Origin: Lachnospiraceae bacterium MD308
Lineage (GTDB): Bacteria; Bacillota; Clostridia; Lachnospirales; Lachnospiraceae
Direction of reading: 5' to 3'
Assembly (NCBI GenBank): GCA_000403475.2
Contig: KE159798.1
Coordinates: forward strand, 294,182 to 358,181
DNA: 64,000 nucleotides
The translations under genes were made by a program, and so were the position numbers. The notes under the pieces are model-generated. The model was not told where the DNA came from. It worked only from the letters and a program-made list of their open reading frames with translations, and did not search any database. Positions 15,657 through 24,098 of the stretch are shown piece by piece. Each line of letters starts with the position of its first letter. Position 1 is the stretch's first letter.

Positions 15657-16265
15657 ATGGAGAGATTAACAGAACGCACCGGGGAAGGACAGGCTATTCC
15701 ACGGATGGACTTAAAGAATAACGGGCATCAGAGATGTATGGAACGTCTGGCAGAATACGAGGACTTAGAGGAGCGAGGGAAACTTCCTTGTAAGTGGATA
15801 TCGGAAGAAAGGCCTCCGGAAGCCCCATGCTATGTATTGCTGTCGTTTGACAACTTTTCAATGCCATTGATAGGGAGATACGAAGAGGATGAAGAGGGTG
15901 GAGCATTTTACATAGGCGACGATGAAGAAAGCTGCATCAGCCAGGATCTTATAGTCAATGGTTGGATGCCATTGCCAGAACCATACAGTGAAGACGCGGG
16001 AAAAGAGCTTAGGCAGGGCCATCCGACAGAAAAAAGAAAAGTTGCCACACAGGATGCAAAGATGGCAGCAGACATCGAGCAGGCAATCAAATATTTTGAA
16101 GACGAGCTGTCACAGATAAAGGTATTCTCCGGCATCGTTTCTTTTCAAGAAAGGGAGAGGAAGAGTATAGAAACGGCCTTGAAGGTCTTGTATGAAGCAC
16201 AGAAAGAAAGCCCGAAGGGGCAGCAGGACGGCCCAATGTGCGACATCGCACAGGTAAAGGAGTAA
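15657..16265 (+). CDS. DUF551-containing phage protein (202 aa)
   Basis: The ATG at 15657 follows GGAGGGAAAGAGAAAT. The N-terminus MERLTERTGEGQAIPRMD and LAEYEDLEERG are typical of phage proteins that carry a DUF551 domain; here that domain spans about residues 45-108 (KWISEERPP through NGWMPLPEPY). The C-terminal 90 residues are helical (IEQAIKYFEDELSQIKVF). Role unknown. Confidence 0.75.
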   Translation: MERLTERTGEGQAIPRMDLKNNGHQRCMERLAEYEDLEERGKLPCKWISEERPPEAPCYVLLSFDNFSMPLIGRYEEDEEGGAFYIGDDEESCISQDLIVNGWMPLPEPYSEDAGKELRQGHPTEKRKVATQDAKMAADIEQAIKYFEDELSQIKVFSGIVSFQERERKSIETALKVLYEAQKESPKGQQDGPMCDIAQVKE

Positions 16266-16293
16266 CGGATGGCAGCGGCTAAGGAGGAATTAT

Positions 16294-16563
16294 ATGGAAG
16301 AAGCAAAGATATGCCCTGTTTGCGGCGGGAAAGTTACTGCTAAAAATAGAAAATATTGTAGCCCGAAGTGTTCAAAGGAAGGATACCGGAGAAGGCAGGC
16401 AAAATACAGTATTGAAAAATACCATAAAGATAAACGGATAAAAGAAGATGGGAAGCCAAAGGAAGAAAGGCCGATAGAGGCGCTTGCCAGGAAGGCGAGG
16501 GAGGCGGGAATGTCTTACGGGCAGTATGTTGCTTTAGAATATGCAAAGATAAGAAGGGGTTGA
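16294..16563 (+). CDS. Small zinc-finger phage protein (89 aa)
   Basis: CPVCGGKV (7-14) and YCSPKCSKEGY (about 21-31) form a treble-clef-like zinc site. A basic helix (RRRQAKYSIEKYHKDKR) and a C-terminal helix follow. AAGGAGGAATTAT precedes the ATG. It sits just before the late regulator, suggesting a nucleic acid-binding role. Confidence 0.7.
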   Translation: MEEAKICPVCGGKVTAKNRKYCSPKCSKEGYRRRQAKYSIEKYHKDKRIKEDGKPKEERPIEALARKAREAGMSYGQYVALEYAKIRRG

Positions 16564-16569
16564 TAACAT

Positions 16570-17022
16570 ATGCAGACAGTGCAGACGGAGAATGAACAGA
16601 AAAAACGGTACCTGAGAGGCTACCGAACCCACGTCCGGAGGATTAACCGGATAAAGGCGGAGCTTGAAGAACTAAGGGAAATGCGGCTGTCAATGACAAT
16701 GAACAATGATGGGATGCCGCATGGCTCCGGCCAGTCGGATCTGTCTGGATATGCGGCGGAACTGGACAGGAAGGAGCGGGATCTCGAAAGGGAACGTTGT
16801 GAGAGGATGCAGACCTACGAGGACATAGCAGAGAGGATTGAAAAGTTAAAAAGCGAGAATGAGAAAGATGTGCTGTTCTATCGGTATATGTCGGGGCTTG
16901 CCTGGTGGGAGATTGCGGAGAAGATGACGTTCTCTGAAAGGCATGTGACAAGGTTACATGGGAAGGCCTTAGCACATCTTGAAATTCCGAAAGATGTCCT
17001 AGAATGTCCTATTGACATATGA
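16570..17022 (+). CDS. Late-gene regulator, sigma-70 region 4-like (DUF1492/RinA type)
   Basis: A 150-aa protein: N-terminal coiled coil (about 15-100, including RRINRIKAELEELREMRL) and C-terminal helix-turn-helix (YRYMSGLAWWEIAEKMTFSE RHVTRLHGKAL, about 108-139). This is the layout of RinA/ArpU/DUF1492 activators that switch on packaging and structural genes. Its position just before the terminase supports late control. Confidence 0.85.
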   Translation: MQTVQTENEQKKRYLRGYRTHVRRINRIKAELEELREMRLSMTMNNDGMPHGSGQSDLSGYAAELDRKERDLERERCERMQTYEDIAERIEKLKSENEKDVLFYRYMSGLAWWEIAEKMTFSERHVTRLHGKALAHLEIPKDVLECPIDI

Positions 17023-17037
17023 TATTATGGTATCATC

Positions 17038-17117
17038 GAGAAACGCAAGGAAATTAAGTTTCTCGCCCACACAATATGGAAAAGGCGTTCTGTAGAAAAC
17101 AGGGCGTCTTTTTATTG
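17038..17117 (+). terminator. Hairpins ending the early/middle operon
   Basis: GAGAAAC...GTTTCTC (17038-17064) forms a first hairpin. GGCGTTCTGT (17084-17093) pairs, with G-U pairs, with ACAGGGCGTC (17099-17108), followed by TTTTTATT; this is a rho-independent terminator. It separates the regulator from the AT-rich cassette. Confidence 0.7.
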
Positions 17118-17147
17118 AAAACATATACTTAATATGCTAATATAAAT
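17115..17147 (+). promoter_or_regulatory. Promoter of the AT-rich two-gene cassette
   Basis: TTGAAA, a 17-bp spacer and TAATAT (with TATAAA overlapping) lie directly after the terminator and about 35 bp before the first ATG of the cassette. Confidence 0.55.
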
Positions 17148-17176
17148 GCGTACTTAAGCAGAACGAGGATAATTGT

Positions 17177-17668
17177 ATGATATTTATTTGTATAATTTTG
17201 GGGATTATAGCTCTTGGAGAGAGTATATTTATATTGTGGGTAGTAAAATGGAATGATGAAGAGAGAACGATTGGAGATAAAATAAATTTTTTTAGAAATT
17301 TATGGGGGAAATTTCTTTTTTATGTGTTGGCAACAAGTATTATAGGATTATTTTTGGGAAGTGTGTATTTCAAAAAAGTAATTGGCTTGGATGTAATTAA
17401 TACGTGGGTAGGGATAGTACTTGGACTTGTTGCTTTAATAATTGGCATCATTTCCTTGTTTTTGAGTTTTTATAATGTAGATCAGGCAAACAAAACTCAA
17501 GAAAAAACAATTGAAATTATAACTAATTTACAAAGAGATATTGAAAGAAAGATAGATGAGAATTATGAAAAAACGAGACAGGAGATAAAAGGAAATTACA
17601 ATAATTCTACTGCTAATTTTAGAAATTACAATTCGGAAAGTTCACAGTGGGAGGATAATAATGAGTAA
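17177..17668 (+). CDS. Membrane protein with coiled-coil tail, first gene of AT-rich cassette
   Basis: A 163-aa protein: TM1 at about 2-23 (IFICIILGIIALGESIFILW), TM2 at about 46-66, TM3 at about 77-97 (WVGIVLGLVALIIGIISLFL), then a charged coiled coil (QEKTIEIITNLQRDIERKID) and a Asn/Ser-rich end. Base composition is far more AT-rich than the phage genes on both sides. It overlaps the next gene by 8 bases. No ribosome site of the usual strength is present (GAACGAGGATAATTGT). I do not recognise the family; a membrane effector or sensor partnered with the next protein is a reasonable inference. Confidence 0.8.
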   Translation: MIFICIILGIIALGESIFILWVVKWNDEERTIGDKINFFRNLWGKFLFYVLATSIIGLFLGSVYFKKVIGLDVINTWVGIVLGLVALIIGIISLFLSFYNVDQANKTQEKTIEIITNLQRDIERKIDENYEKTRQEIKGNYNNSTANFRNYNSESSQWEDNNE

Positions 17669-18152
17669 TATTAACATTTGTGCGTTTATTTGTAAAAATG
17701 CAGATGAACAAGAGCAAACAATTAAAAATATAATGAATGAAATTGAAAAGGTAGATGAGGAAAAGCTTTCTTTGTTCATAGCTACCATTATAAATGGAGT
17801 TGAGGTTGAGAGAGATAAATTTTATTTGGATTATTTCATTCGGTATGTATGTGATTTTGAGCAGAATAATAAAAAGGGGCCATTTACTCATCTTTTCTCA
17901 TTAATTATACAAAAAGATGAAATGCAAAAGTTAGGTAATAAAGGAAGTCAGGAATTAAAAGCGGCCTATAAAAATGCATTTTTCAGTACGTCATATGATG
18001 CGATAAAGATTAAGTTTCCCCAAAAAGGATTTTATGAATTGGAAGTGTTTGAAGATGAAAAAGAAATAAAAGGAGACTGGCGTAAAAGATATAGAAGATA
18101 CGAAAAAGATAATCATAAACCTGTTTCAGTATATAGTTTTGTAGTTAAATGA
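17661..18152 (+). CDS. Cytosolic partner protein, second gene of AT-rich cassette
   Basis: A 163-aa soluble protein (MSNINICAFICKNADEQEQT...) with helical N-terminal two thirds and a basic stretch DWRKRYRRYEKDNHK near the C-terminus. The start follows GTGGGAGGATAATA inside the end of the membrane-protein gene, so the pair is translationally coupled. It ends 22 bases before a strong terminator. Family not recognised. Confidence 0.8.
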   Translation: MSNINICAFICKNADEQEQTIKNIMNEIEKVDEEKLSLFIATIINGVEVERDKFYLDYFIRYVCDFEQNNKKGPFTHLFSLIIQKDEMQKLGNKGSQELKAAYKNAFFSTSYDAIKIKFPQKGFYELEVFEDEKEIKGDWRKRYRRYEKDNHKPVSVYSFVVK

Positions 18153-18174
18153 TTTGTATAAGATTTTCCAACAT

Positions 18175-18212
18175 AAAAAGAGCATCCGAAATAATTCCGG
18201 GTGCTCTTTTTA
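18175..18212 (+). terminator. Strong terminator closing the AT-rich cassette
   Basis: AAAAAGAGCATCCG (18175-18188) pairs almost perfectly with CGGGTGCTCTTTTT (18198-18211), with the T-run built into the stem end. It works in both directions. Confidence 0.9.
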
Positions 18213-18255
18213 TACAAGAAAATGTGTGGCATTGCACAGGAGAGAGGTGGTGGGA

Positions 18256-19176
18256 TTGCCAAAATGCAGAAGTAAAAATAGAGATAAAGCTTTTGAGATA
18301 TACAAAGAACACAATGGAGAGATTACCAACAGAAAGATTGCAGAGCTTCTCGGAGAGAAAGAGAACACGATCAGCAATTGGAAATGTAGAGATAAATGGA
18401 ATGTAGTACTACAAAAGAATGATTGTAGTACTACGAAAAAAAGAAGAGGCGTTTTGCCCAAAAACAAAAAGGTAATTACTGAGGAAGTTGAACAGGTAAC
18501 TGAAAACAGTGAATTGACTGATAAACAACAGCTTTTTTGCTGCATTTACATTCGTTGTTTTAACGCTACAAAGGCATATCAGAAAGCTTATGGAGTGAAT
18601 TATAATACAGCGATGGCAGCAGGTCCAAGGATGTTAGGGAATGCTAGAATAAAAAAGGAGATACAGAAGCTAAAACAAGCAAGATTAAACCGCGAAATGC
18701 TAGAGGAATCAGACATCTTCCAAAAGTATATGGACATTGCTTTCGCTGATATGAATGATTATGTACAATTCGGCCGGGAAAACATCCCGGTCATGGGTCC
18801 ATACGGGCCGATAGAAGTAAAGGATAAAGCGACAGGGAAAAAGAAAATGCTCACAAAAGAGGTCAATGTTGTTAAGTTCCGGGAATCTTTGGAAGTAGAC
18901 GGAACCTTGATTAGTGAAGTGAAGCAGGGGAAGGATGGAGCCAGTATTAAGTTGGCAGACCGCATGAGAGCTCTTGATTGGTTAGCGTCTCATATGGATC
19001 TTGCCACCGAGGAGCAGAAGGCCAGGATAGAGCAGCTGAAAGCGAACACAGAACGAATCCAGAGGGATTCCAACATTGATGAAGACGAAGGAGTTGAGAT
19101 ATACAATGATGCGCCGCAAAAACCAGGTGAAGATATCGGAAATCATCATCCCGAAGTATCTTCCGATATTCAATGA
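18256..19176 (+). CDS. Terminase small subunit
   Basis: The TTG at 18256 follows GAGAGGTGGTGGGA and gives MPKCRSKNRDKAFEIYKEHN, the usual N-terminus of this family; longer in-frame extensions would run back into the terminator. A helix-turn-helix (ITNRKIAELLGEKENTISNW, about 20-39) is followed by the Terminase_2-type region (ELTDKQQLFCCIYIRCFNAT, KAYQKAYGVN). It recognises phage DNA for packaging and partners with the large subunit. Confidence 0.9.
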   Translation: MPKCRSKNRDKAFEIYKEHNGEITNRKIAELLGEKENTISNWKCRDKWNVVLQKNDCSTTKKRRGVLPKNKKVITEEVEQVTENSELTDKQQLFCCIYIRCFNATKAYQKAYGVNYNTAMAAGPRMLGNARIKKEIQKLKQARLNREMLEESDIFQKYMDIAFADMNDYVQFGRENIPVMGPYGPIEVKDKATGKKKMLTKEVNVVKFRESLEVDGTLISEVKQGKDGASIKLADRMRALDWLASHMDLATEEQKARIEQLKANTERIQRDSNIDEDEGVEIYNDAPQKPGEDIGNHHPEVSSDIQ

Positions 19177-20464
19177 CACAAAAATCAAGCATATCATTCT
19201 GACTTCAGGACGCGCGGGAACCAAATCCAGCTATGCGGCTATCCGTTCTAACTACCAGATAGTTGCCGATGCACATGGTTCTGTGGTGGTGCTGAGAAAG
19301 CATCATAATAAGCTGAGGAAGACGGTGTACAAAGAGATGCTCCGGGGCATTGGACGGCTCAAGATACCGAAGAGCAAGTTTCGCATTATGAAGTCACCGA
19401 TGGAGATTACCTATAAGAAGAACGGCTCTACAATCTATTTCTCTGGGTCAGACGGAATTGATGATACAAAGGGCATCATTGACGAGGACAAGCCGATCAA
19501 GCTGGTTGTCATTGACGAGCTCACGGAGTTCTTTGAGGATGGGGAAGGAGAGGATGAGCTGTCAAACATTGAGGCTACGTTCGTCCGCGGCAACAGCAGC
19601 GGATTCCAGATGATTTACCTGTATAACCCACCAAAGAATCCTAATGCGCCGGTAAACCAGTGGTGCAAAAAGATGGAAGAGAGGGAGGATTGCCTGCACA
19701 TCCATACGGATTACAGGGATGTTCCGGAAAGCTGGCTGGGGCGTGACCTCATAGAGTCGGCGGAAGAGATGAAAAAATCTGACCCGAAATTATACCGCTG
19801 GATCTGGCTAGGGGAATCTATTGGGGTGGATGATCTGATCTACTATATGTTCGATGCCAAAGCACATATCTATGATTCGGAAATATTTACAGGGGAATCC
19901 AAAGAGGCGATAGGAGAGATTGGGATTGGAGTGGATTACGGGCAGCAGAACCCGACAGTGTTCGAGGCATTCGGCATTGATTATGAGAAACAATTATTCC
20001 GGGGTTTAAAGGAATATTATCATTCTGGGCGCGAGACCGGGAAACAGAAGTCTCCTTCAGAATACGCTAAGGATCTGAAACAGTTTTGCGATGCGATTGA
20101 AAAGGAATATAAGCGGGTGGTCAGCGGTATCTATATAGACCCGTCGGCAGCAGGACTGATTGAAGAAGTCAGGAGGCAGCTCCCCCATATAGATATTATT
20201 CCTGCGAGGAATGATGTCAAGCTCGGAATCAGCAGGGTGCAGAAATTCCTGTCTTTCAACAGGATGGCAGTCAGCACGTCGCAGAAATGGCTGATCCGGG
20301 AGATGGGGCTGTACCAGTACGATCCTAAGAGCATTGAAAAGGGCAAGGAGGAGCCAGTGAAAGTTTCAGATCACTGCATGGATGCCTGCCGCTATGTCCT
20401 AGTTGGGATGTGGCGTCAGATTGTCTATATGCTGCCGGTATCAGAAAGGGGTGATGAGGATTGA
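19106..20464 (+). CDS. Terminase large subunit (PBSX type)
   Basis: The ATG at 19106 (an alternative lies at 19076) gives about 452 aa. ATPase region: ILTSGRAGTKSSYAA (Walker A-like, about 29-43), IKLVVIDELTEFF (Walker B, about 130-142). Nuclease region: GIGVDYGQQNPTV (about 270), with YIDPSAAG and DACRYVLVG near the C-terminus. It overlaps the small subunit by 71 bases. It is the packaging motor and headful/cos nuclease. Confidence 0.95.
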   Translation: MMRRKNQVKISEIIIPKYLPIFNDTKIKHIILTSGRAGTKSSYAAIRSNYQIVADAHGSVVVLRKHHNKLRKTVYKEMLRGIGRLKIPKSKFRIMKSPMEITYKKNGSTIYFSGSDGIDDTKGIIDEDKPIKLVVIDELTEFFEDGEGEDELSNIEATFVRGNSSGFQMIYLYNPPKNPNAPVNQWCKKMEEREDCLHIHTDYRDVPESWLGRDLIESAEEMKKSDPKLYRWIWLGESIGVDDLIYYMFDAKAHIYDSEIFTGESKEAIGEIGIGVDYGQQNPTVFEAFGIDYEKQLFRGLKEYYHSGRETGKQKSPSEYAKDLKQFCDAIEKEYKRVVSGIYIDPSAAGLIEEVRRQLPHIDIIPARNDVKLGISRVQKFLSFNRMAVSTSQKWLIREMGLYQYDPKSIEKGKEEPVKVSDHCMDACRYVLVGMWRQIVYMLPVSERGDED

Positions 20465-21825
20465 TACAATATGAAAATATTCAGAAGGCGATGGGCGTGG
20501 ACATTGCGGTTTCGGGCAGCATGTCGAACGCTATCCACCGATGGAGCAATATGTACACGAACCGCGCCCCGTGGCTGAAGGACGGGGTGAAGAGCTTAAA
20601 CCTTCCTGCTGCGATATGTACGGAGATGGCCCGGCTTGTGACGATGGAATCAGAGGTCAGCGTTACAGGGAGCCAGAGGGCAGATATGATAGCCAGATGC
20701 CTGATACCCTTCCTGGAAAAACTTTCGGTGTACGTAGAGTATGCATGCAGTACGGGAGGAATTCTGTTCAAACCTTATGTGTCAGGCGGGCGGGTGTTCA
20801 TAGATGTGGCCAAGACAGGGTATTTCTATCCGGTTGAATTTGACAGCTCCGGTGCGATAACCGGTGCCATTTCCCCGGAGTTTAAGCGGAAGGGGAAGAA
20901 ACTGTACACCAGGCTTGAATACCAGCATCTTTCAGGCAGCAGGTATGTTGTTGTCAATAAAGCGTTTATGAGCCGGAAGGCGCAGGTGAGGAATGACGAT
21001 ATCATCAACATCGGCCAGGAAATCCGGCTGGAGGAAGTGCCGGAATGGGCAGACATCGAGCCATATGTAGAATTTGGCAATGCGGACAGGACGCTGTTTT
21101 CTTATTTCAGCATCCCGATAGCGAATAATACGGATCCGGAATCGCCTCTTGGTGTGTCGGTGTATGCAAGGGCGGAGGAGCAGATTAAGGACGCAGATGA
21201 GCAATATGGGGCAACGATTTGGGAGTTCCGCTCCAAAGAGACGGCGGTTCAGGCGGCAAGGGAGTTTTTTAAGAAGGACAGGCAGGGCAATGCAGTTCTC
21301 CCGAAAGGGAAAGAAAGGCTTTATCATGATATGGGTGCAAATATCTCCGATATCACGGGCAAGCCTTTTTTTAATGTATATTCGCCGGAAATCCGGGATG
21401 TAAGCTTTTTCAACGGGTATAACCGGATTATTCAGAAGGTGGAGTTTAACAGCGGTCTTGCTTATGGAACTCTTTCTGACCCGCAGACGGTGGAAAAGAC
21501 AGCGGAGGAGATTAAGGTCAGCAAGCAGCGTTCCTATGCTACCGTCAAATCCATACAGAACAGTCTGGAAAATGCCATTCATGACCTTGTAGGAGCTATT
21601 GACGCATGGATGACAATAGAGGGGCTTGCGCCTCCCGGGGTGGTGGACGTATCGGTTTCCTGGGATGATTCCCTTGTCACTGACAAGGAGACCGAGCGGC
21701 AGCAGGACAGGCAGGATGTAGCCATAGGCGCCATGGGGGTAGACGAGTATCGGGCGAAATGGTACGGGGAGACAATCGAACAGGCGAGGCGCAATCTCCC
21801 GAAGCAGAATACGGTAATGGAGTGA
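20461..21825 (+). CDS. Portal protein
   Basis: A 454-aa protein, TTG start overlapping the terminase stop. It begins MIQYENIQKAMGVDIAVSGS and contains the stem/wing pattern of SPP1-like portals (INRIIQKVEFNSGLAYG-type segment YNRIIQKVEFNSGLAYGTLS, then VEKTAEEIKVSKQRSYATVK). It forms the dodecameric DNA channel to which terminase and head-completion proteins attach. Confidence 0.92.
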   Translation: MIQYENIQKAMGVDIAVSGSMSNAIHRWSNMYTNRAPWLKDGVKSLNLPAAICTEMARLVTMESEVSVTGSQRADMIARCLIPFLEKLSVYVEYACSTGGILFKPYVSGGRVFIDVAKTGYFYPVEFDSSGAITGAISPEFKRKGKKLYTRLEYQHLSGSRYVVVNKAFMSRKAQVRNDDIINIGQEIRLEEVPEWADIEPYVEFGNADRTLFSYFSIPIANNTDPESPLGVSVYARAEEQIKDADEQYGATIWEFRSKETAVQAAREFFKKDRQGNAVLPKGKERLYHDMGANISDITGKPFFNVYSPEIRDVSFFNGYNRIIQKVEFNSGLAYGTLSDPQTVEKTAEEIKVSKQRSYATVKSIQNSLENAIHDLVGAIDAWMTIEGLAPPGVVDVSVSWDDSLVTDKETERQQDRQDVAIGAMGVDEYRAKWYGETIEQARRNLPKQNTVME

Positions 21826-21829
21826 TGGC

Positions 21830-23344
21830 ATGGGTAGACCGGATATTGAAGGCATCTCTCTGCGGATGGAGAACATCTGGCGCGCTGCAGGACTTCGGAC
21901 AATGCAGGATATTGTGCGCCGGATTAAGAAGGAAGGCAGGATTACTTCCACGGCAGATTACCAAATAAACCGCCTGCTGGAGCTAGGGAAGTCAACGGAA
22001 GAAGTGGAACGAATCCTGAAAGATGCGCTCAATGCAACTTACCCGGAGATGTTCGAGCTGTATGATGAAGTGGCCAACTGGCAGTATGTACGCAACAGAG
22101 ATGTATATGAGCAGATAAACGGCAACTTCATCCCTCCAGAGGAAAACGAATGGCTGCAAAAGATGTCAGAGGCGGTGAAACGTCAGACAAAGGACGAGCT
22201 TGTGAACCTGGCACAGTCCTATGGATTCTCCGTCATGATAGGGAACCGGAGGGCATTTACGCCCTTTTCCATGTATTACCATCAGTATGTTGACGCGGCT
22301 ATTATGGATATCATCAGCGGTTCTTTTGATTATAATACGGTCATACGGCGGGTGGTCAGGCAGATGACGGACAGCGGGCTCAGGACGGTAGATTACGCTA
22401 CTGGGAGGAGCAATCGGGTGGATGTGGCAGTAAGGCGGGCGGTCATGACGGGAGTTTCCCAGATTATGGGGAAAATTAACGAGCGGACGGCAAAGGAACT
22501 GGGAACAGGTTACTTTGAGGTGGATTGGCATGCCAATGCGCGTCCGTCACACCGGGAATGGCAGGGGAAGGTATACAGCAAAGAAGAGTTGGAGACTGTC
22601 TGCGGATTGCATACTGTCACAGGCCTGTGCGGTGCGAACTGCCGGCACACCTACTATGCGTTTGTGCCGGGAGCATCAAAGCGGATGTATCCGGATGAAT
22701 GGCTGGAGGAGCAGAACCGCAAAGAGGCAGAGACAAAGACCTGGCAGGGGAAGGAGTATGATGCTTACGGGCGCACCCAGAAACAAAGGCAGATGGAAAC
22801 CGCCATGCGGGCGCAGCGTGAAAAGGTTCAGCTTTTAAAGGATTCCGGGGCGGGTGAAGATGAAGTCATGCTTGCAAGGTGCAAGTATCAGGCGCAGTTG
22901 AATGAGTATTCCCGGTACTGTAAGAAGATGAATCTGCCGGAGCAGAGGCAGCGTATTTATTACGATATGAGGGGAAGAGTAGCGCCTTCAAATGTTGCAC
23001 GGAAAAGCAAAATACGGTATAATCAAAATAGTACAACAAAGATAACTGATGATTGGAAAGACAAAACCCATGCACGGATTCCAAAGAACTATTTTAAGAA
23101 TGCGGTTATTGAGACCCGTGAGAAAAAAGGAAATAGCGTTCAGATTAACAGAACATTTTATGATGAAAAGGGGCAGATGCGCAAACAGATTCATTCAGGG
23201 AATCATAAGAACCCAAAACAACATCCATATGGCATAAATGGTGAACATGCGCATGATTATGAGTGGAAAGATGATAAAATTGTAAACAGAACAACTAGAG
23301 AACTAGATGAGGGAGAGAGAAGGGAGAATAATGATATTATATGA
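21830..23344 (+). CDS. Minor capsid (MuF-like) protein with C-terminal toxin-like domain
   Basis: A 504-aa protein. Residues 1 to about 380 are a phage minor capsid protein (Phage_min_cap2 type): VDWHANARPSHREWQGKVYS and GANCRHTYYAFVPG with conserved Cys/His. From about 384 the base composition drops in GC and the sequence changes to a domain with IPKNYFKNAVIETREKKGN, then HSGNHKNPKQHPYGINGEHA and HDYEWKDDKIVNR. This His/Asn-rich ending resembles the BECR-type ribonuclease domains attached to MuF proteins in temperate phages. The stop overlaps the start of a small gene (ATGA), as for toxin/immunity pairs. Confidence 0.88.
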   Translation: MGRPDIEGISLRMENIWRAAGLRTMQDIVRRIKKEGRITSTADYQINRLLELGKSTEEVERILKDALNATYPEMFELYDEVANWQYVRNRDVYEQINGNFIPPEENEWLQKMSEAVKRQTKDELVNLAQSYGFSVMIGNRRAFTPFSMYYHQYVDAAIMDIISGSFDYNTVIRRVVRQMTDSGLRTVDYATGRSNRVDVAVRRAVMTGVSQIMGKINERTAKELGTGYFEVDWHANARPSHREWQGKVYSKEELETVCGLHTVTGLCGANCRHTYYAFVPGASKRMYPDEWLEEQNRKEAETKTWQGKEYDAYGRTQKQRQMETAMRAQREKVQLLKDSGAGEDEVMLARCKYQAQLNEYSRYCKKMNLPEQRQRIYYDMRGRVAPSNVARKSKIRYNQNSTTKITDDWKDKTHARIPKNYFKNAVIETREKKGNSVQINRTFYDEKGQMRKQIHSGNHKNPKQHPYGINGEHAHDYEWKDDKIVNRTTRELDEGERRENNDII

Positions 23345-23565
23345 AACCTGATGATTTAAGACAACTGATATTGTCATTGACACAGGATGTCACCTTTGAG
23401 TTTGAGGGAGGATACGCCTGTATTAATCCTTATAATTCAAGGAAAATAGAGGTTGGCTATGAAGAGAAAGTCAAGACATACAGTGACATTGATGAGGTTA
23501 TGAGTGATAAGTTTTATCATGGAAAATCCCTGAAAGATATTTGCAGTCAATTACAGATTGATTAG
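23341..23565 (+). CDS. Candidate immunity protein for the MuF-linked domain (74 aa)
   Basis: Begins MKPDDLRQLILSLTQDVTFE inside the stop codon of the capsid fusion gene. The product is small and acidic, with an alpha/beta pattern (EGGYACINPYNSRKIEVGYE). It is followed at once by a hairpin. No known immunity family is recognised; the role is inferred from position, size and coupling. Confidence 0.65.
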   Translation: MKPDDLRQLILSLTQDVTFEFEGGYACINPYNSRKIEVGYEEKVKTYSDIDEVMSDKFYHGKSLKDICSQLQID

Positions 23566-23602
23566 ATACCACCCATTCTTCAAAGTGAGTGGTATTTATA
23601 TA
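23566..23602 (+). terminator. Hairpin after the candidate immunity gene
   Basis: ATACCAC (23566-23572) pairs with GTGGTAT (23589-23595), followed by TTATATAT. The stem is similar to the hairpin at 23957-23992. Confidence 0.6.
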
Positions 23603-23626
23603 TATTACGCAAAAAGGAGGCGTAAC

Positions 23627-23941
23627 ATGGACAATTTTAAAATTATCTATAAAATTCTCTCAGCTTTGGAAAAATCTATGGATATGGGAGGGATTGATGT
23701 AAATTGCATCAGTGCAGAACAGTTGAAAGTTTCTCAGGAACGTTGGAACAGGTACATGGAAATGCTTACAGATGCCGGTTATATCAAGGGTGTTTCTATA
23801 AAGAAATATGTGACGGGAGATATTGTGATAAATATTGATGAAATAAGGATTACTTTGAAAGGACTGGAATATCTCAGTGAAAATTCGATTATGCAGCGTA
23901 TGTATAAGGCGGCAAAGGGATTTACGGATTTGATTCCGTAG
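23627..23941 (+). CDS. YjcQ-like phage protein (104 aa)
   Basis: The ATG at 23627 follows AAAAGGAGGCGTAAC. The pattern MDNFKIIYKILSALEKSMD, then QERWNRYMEMLTDAGYIKGV and ITLKGLEYLSENSIM is that of the YjcQ family, a winged-helix-like fold found in phages and chromosomes. It stands between two similar hairpins, so it looks like an independent small insertion among head genes. Confidence 0.75.
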   Translation: MDNFKIIYKILSALEKSMDMGGIDVNCISAEQLKVSQERWNRYMEMLTDAGYIKGVSIKKYVTGDIVINIDEIRITLKGLEYLSENSIMQRMYKAAKGFTDLIP

Positions 23942-23956
23942 GGTGTTGCGTTTTAA

Positions 23957-23992
23957 ACCACTTTCCATTTATGGGAGTGGTATTTTTATACC
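23957..23992 (+). terminator. Terminator after yjcQ-like gene
   Basis: ACCACTTTCCAT (23957-23968) pairs with ATGGGAGTGGT (23971-23981), followed by ATTTTTAT. Confidence 0.75.
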
Positions 23993-24011
23993 TATTTTTA
24001 AGGAGGTGAAC

Positions 24012-24098
24012 ATGTTCCGGAGCTGTCTGTCAGGCAGCATGAAAGGCATTGCGGTTACGCAGTGCTATTTTTTCGCCCAAAATGGTTATGGCGCTTAA
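24012..24098 (+). CDS. Possible 28-aa peptide before the scaffold gene
   Basis: A very strong ribosome site (AAGGAGGTGAAC) precedes an ATG encoding MFRSCLSGSMKGIAVTQCYF and eight more residues. Its end includes ATGGCGCTTAAACT (24088-24101), echoed by ATGGCATTTAAACT at 24122-24135. It may be a leader peptide or part of a structured mRNA region rather than a functional protein. Confidence 0.35.
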   Translation: MFRSCLSGSMKGIAVTQCYFFAQNGYGA

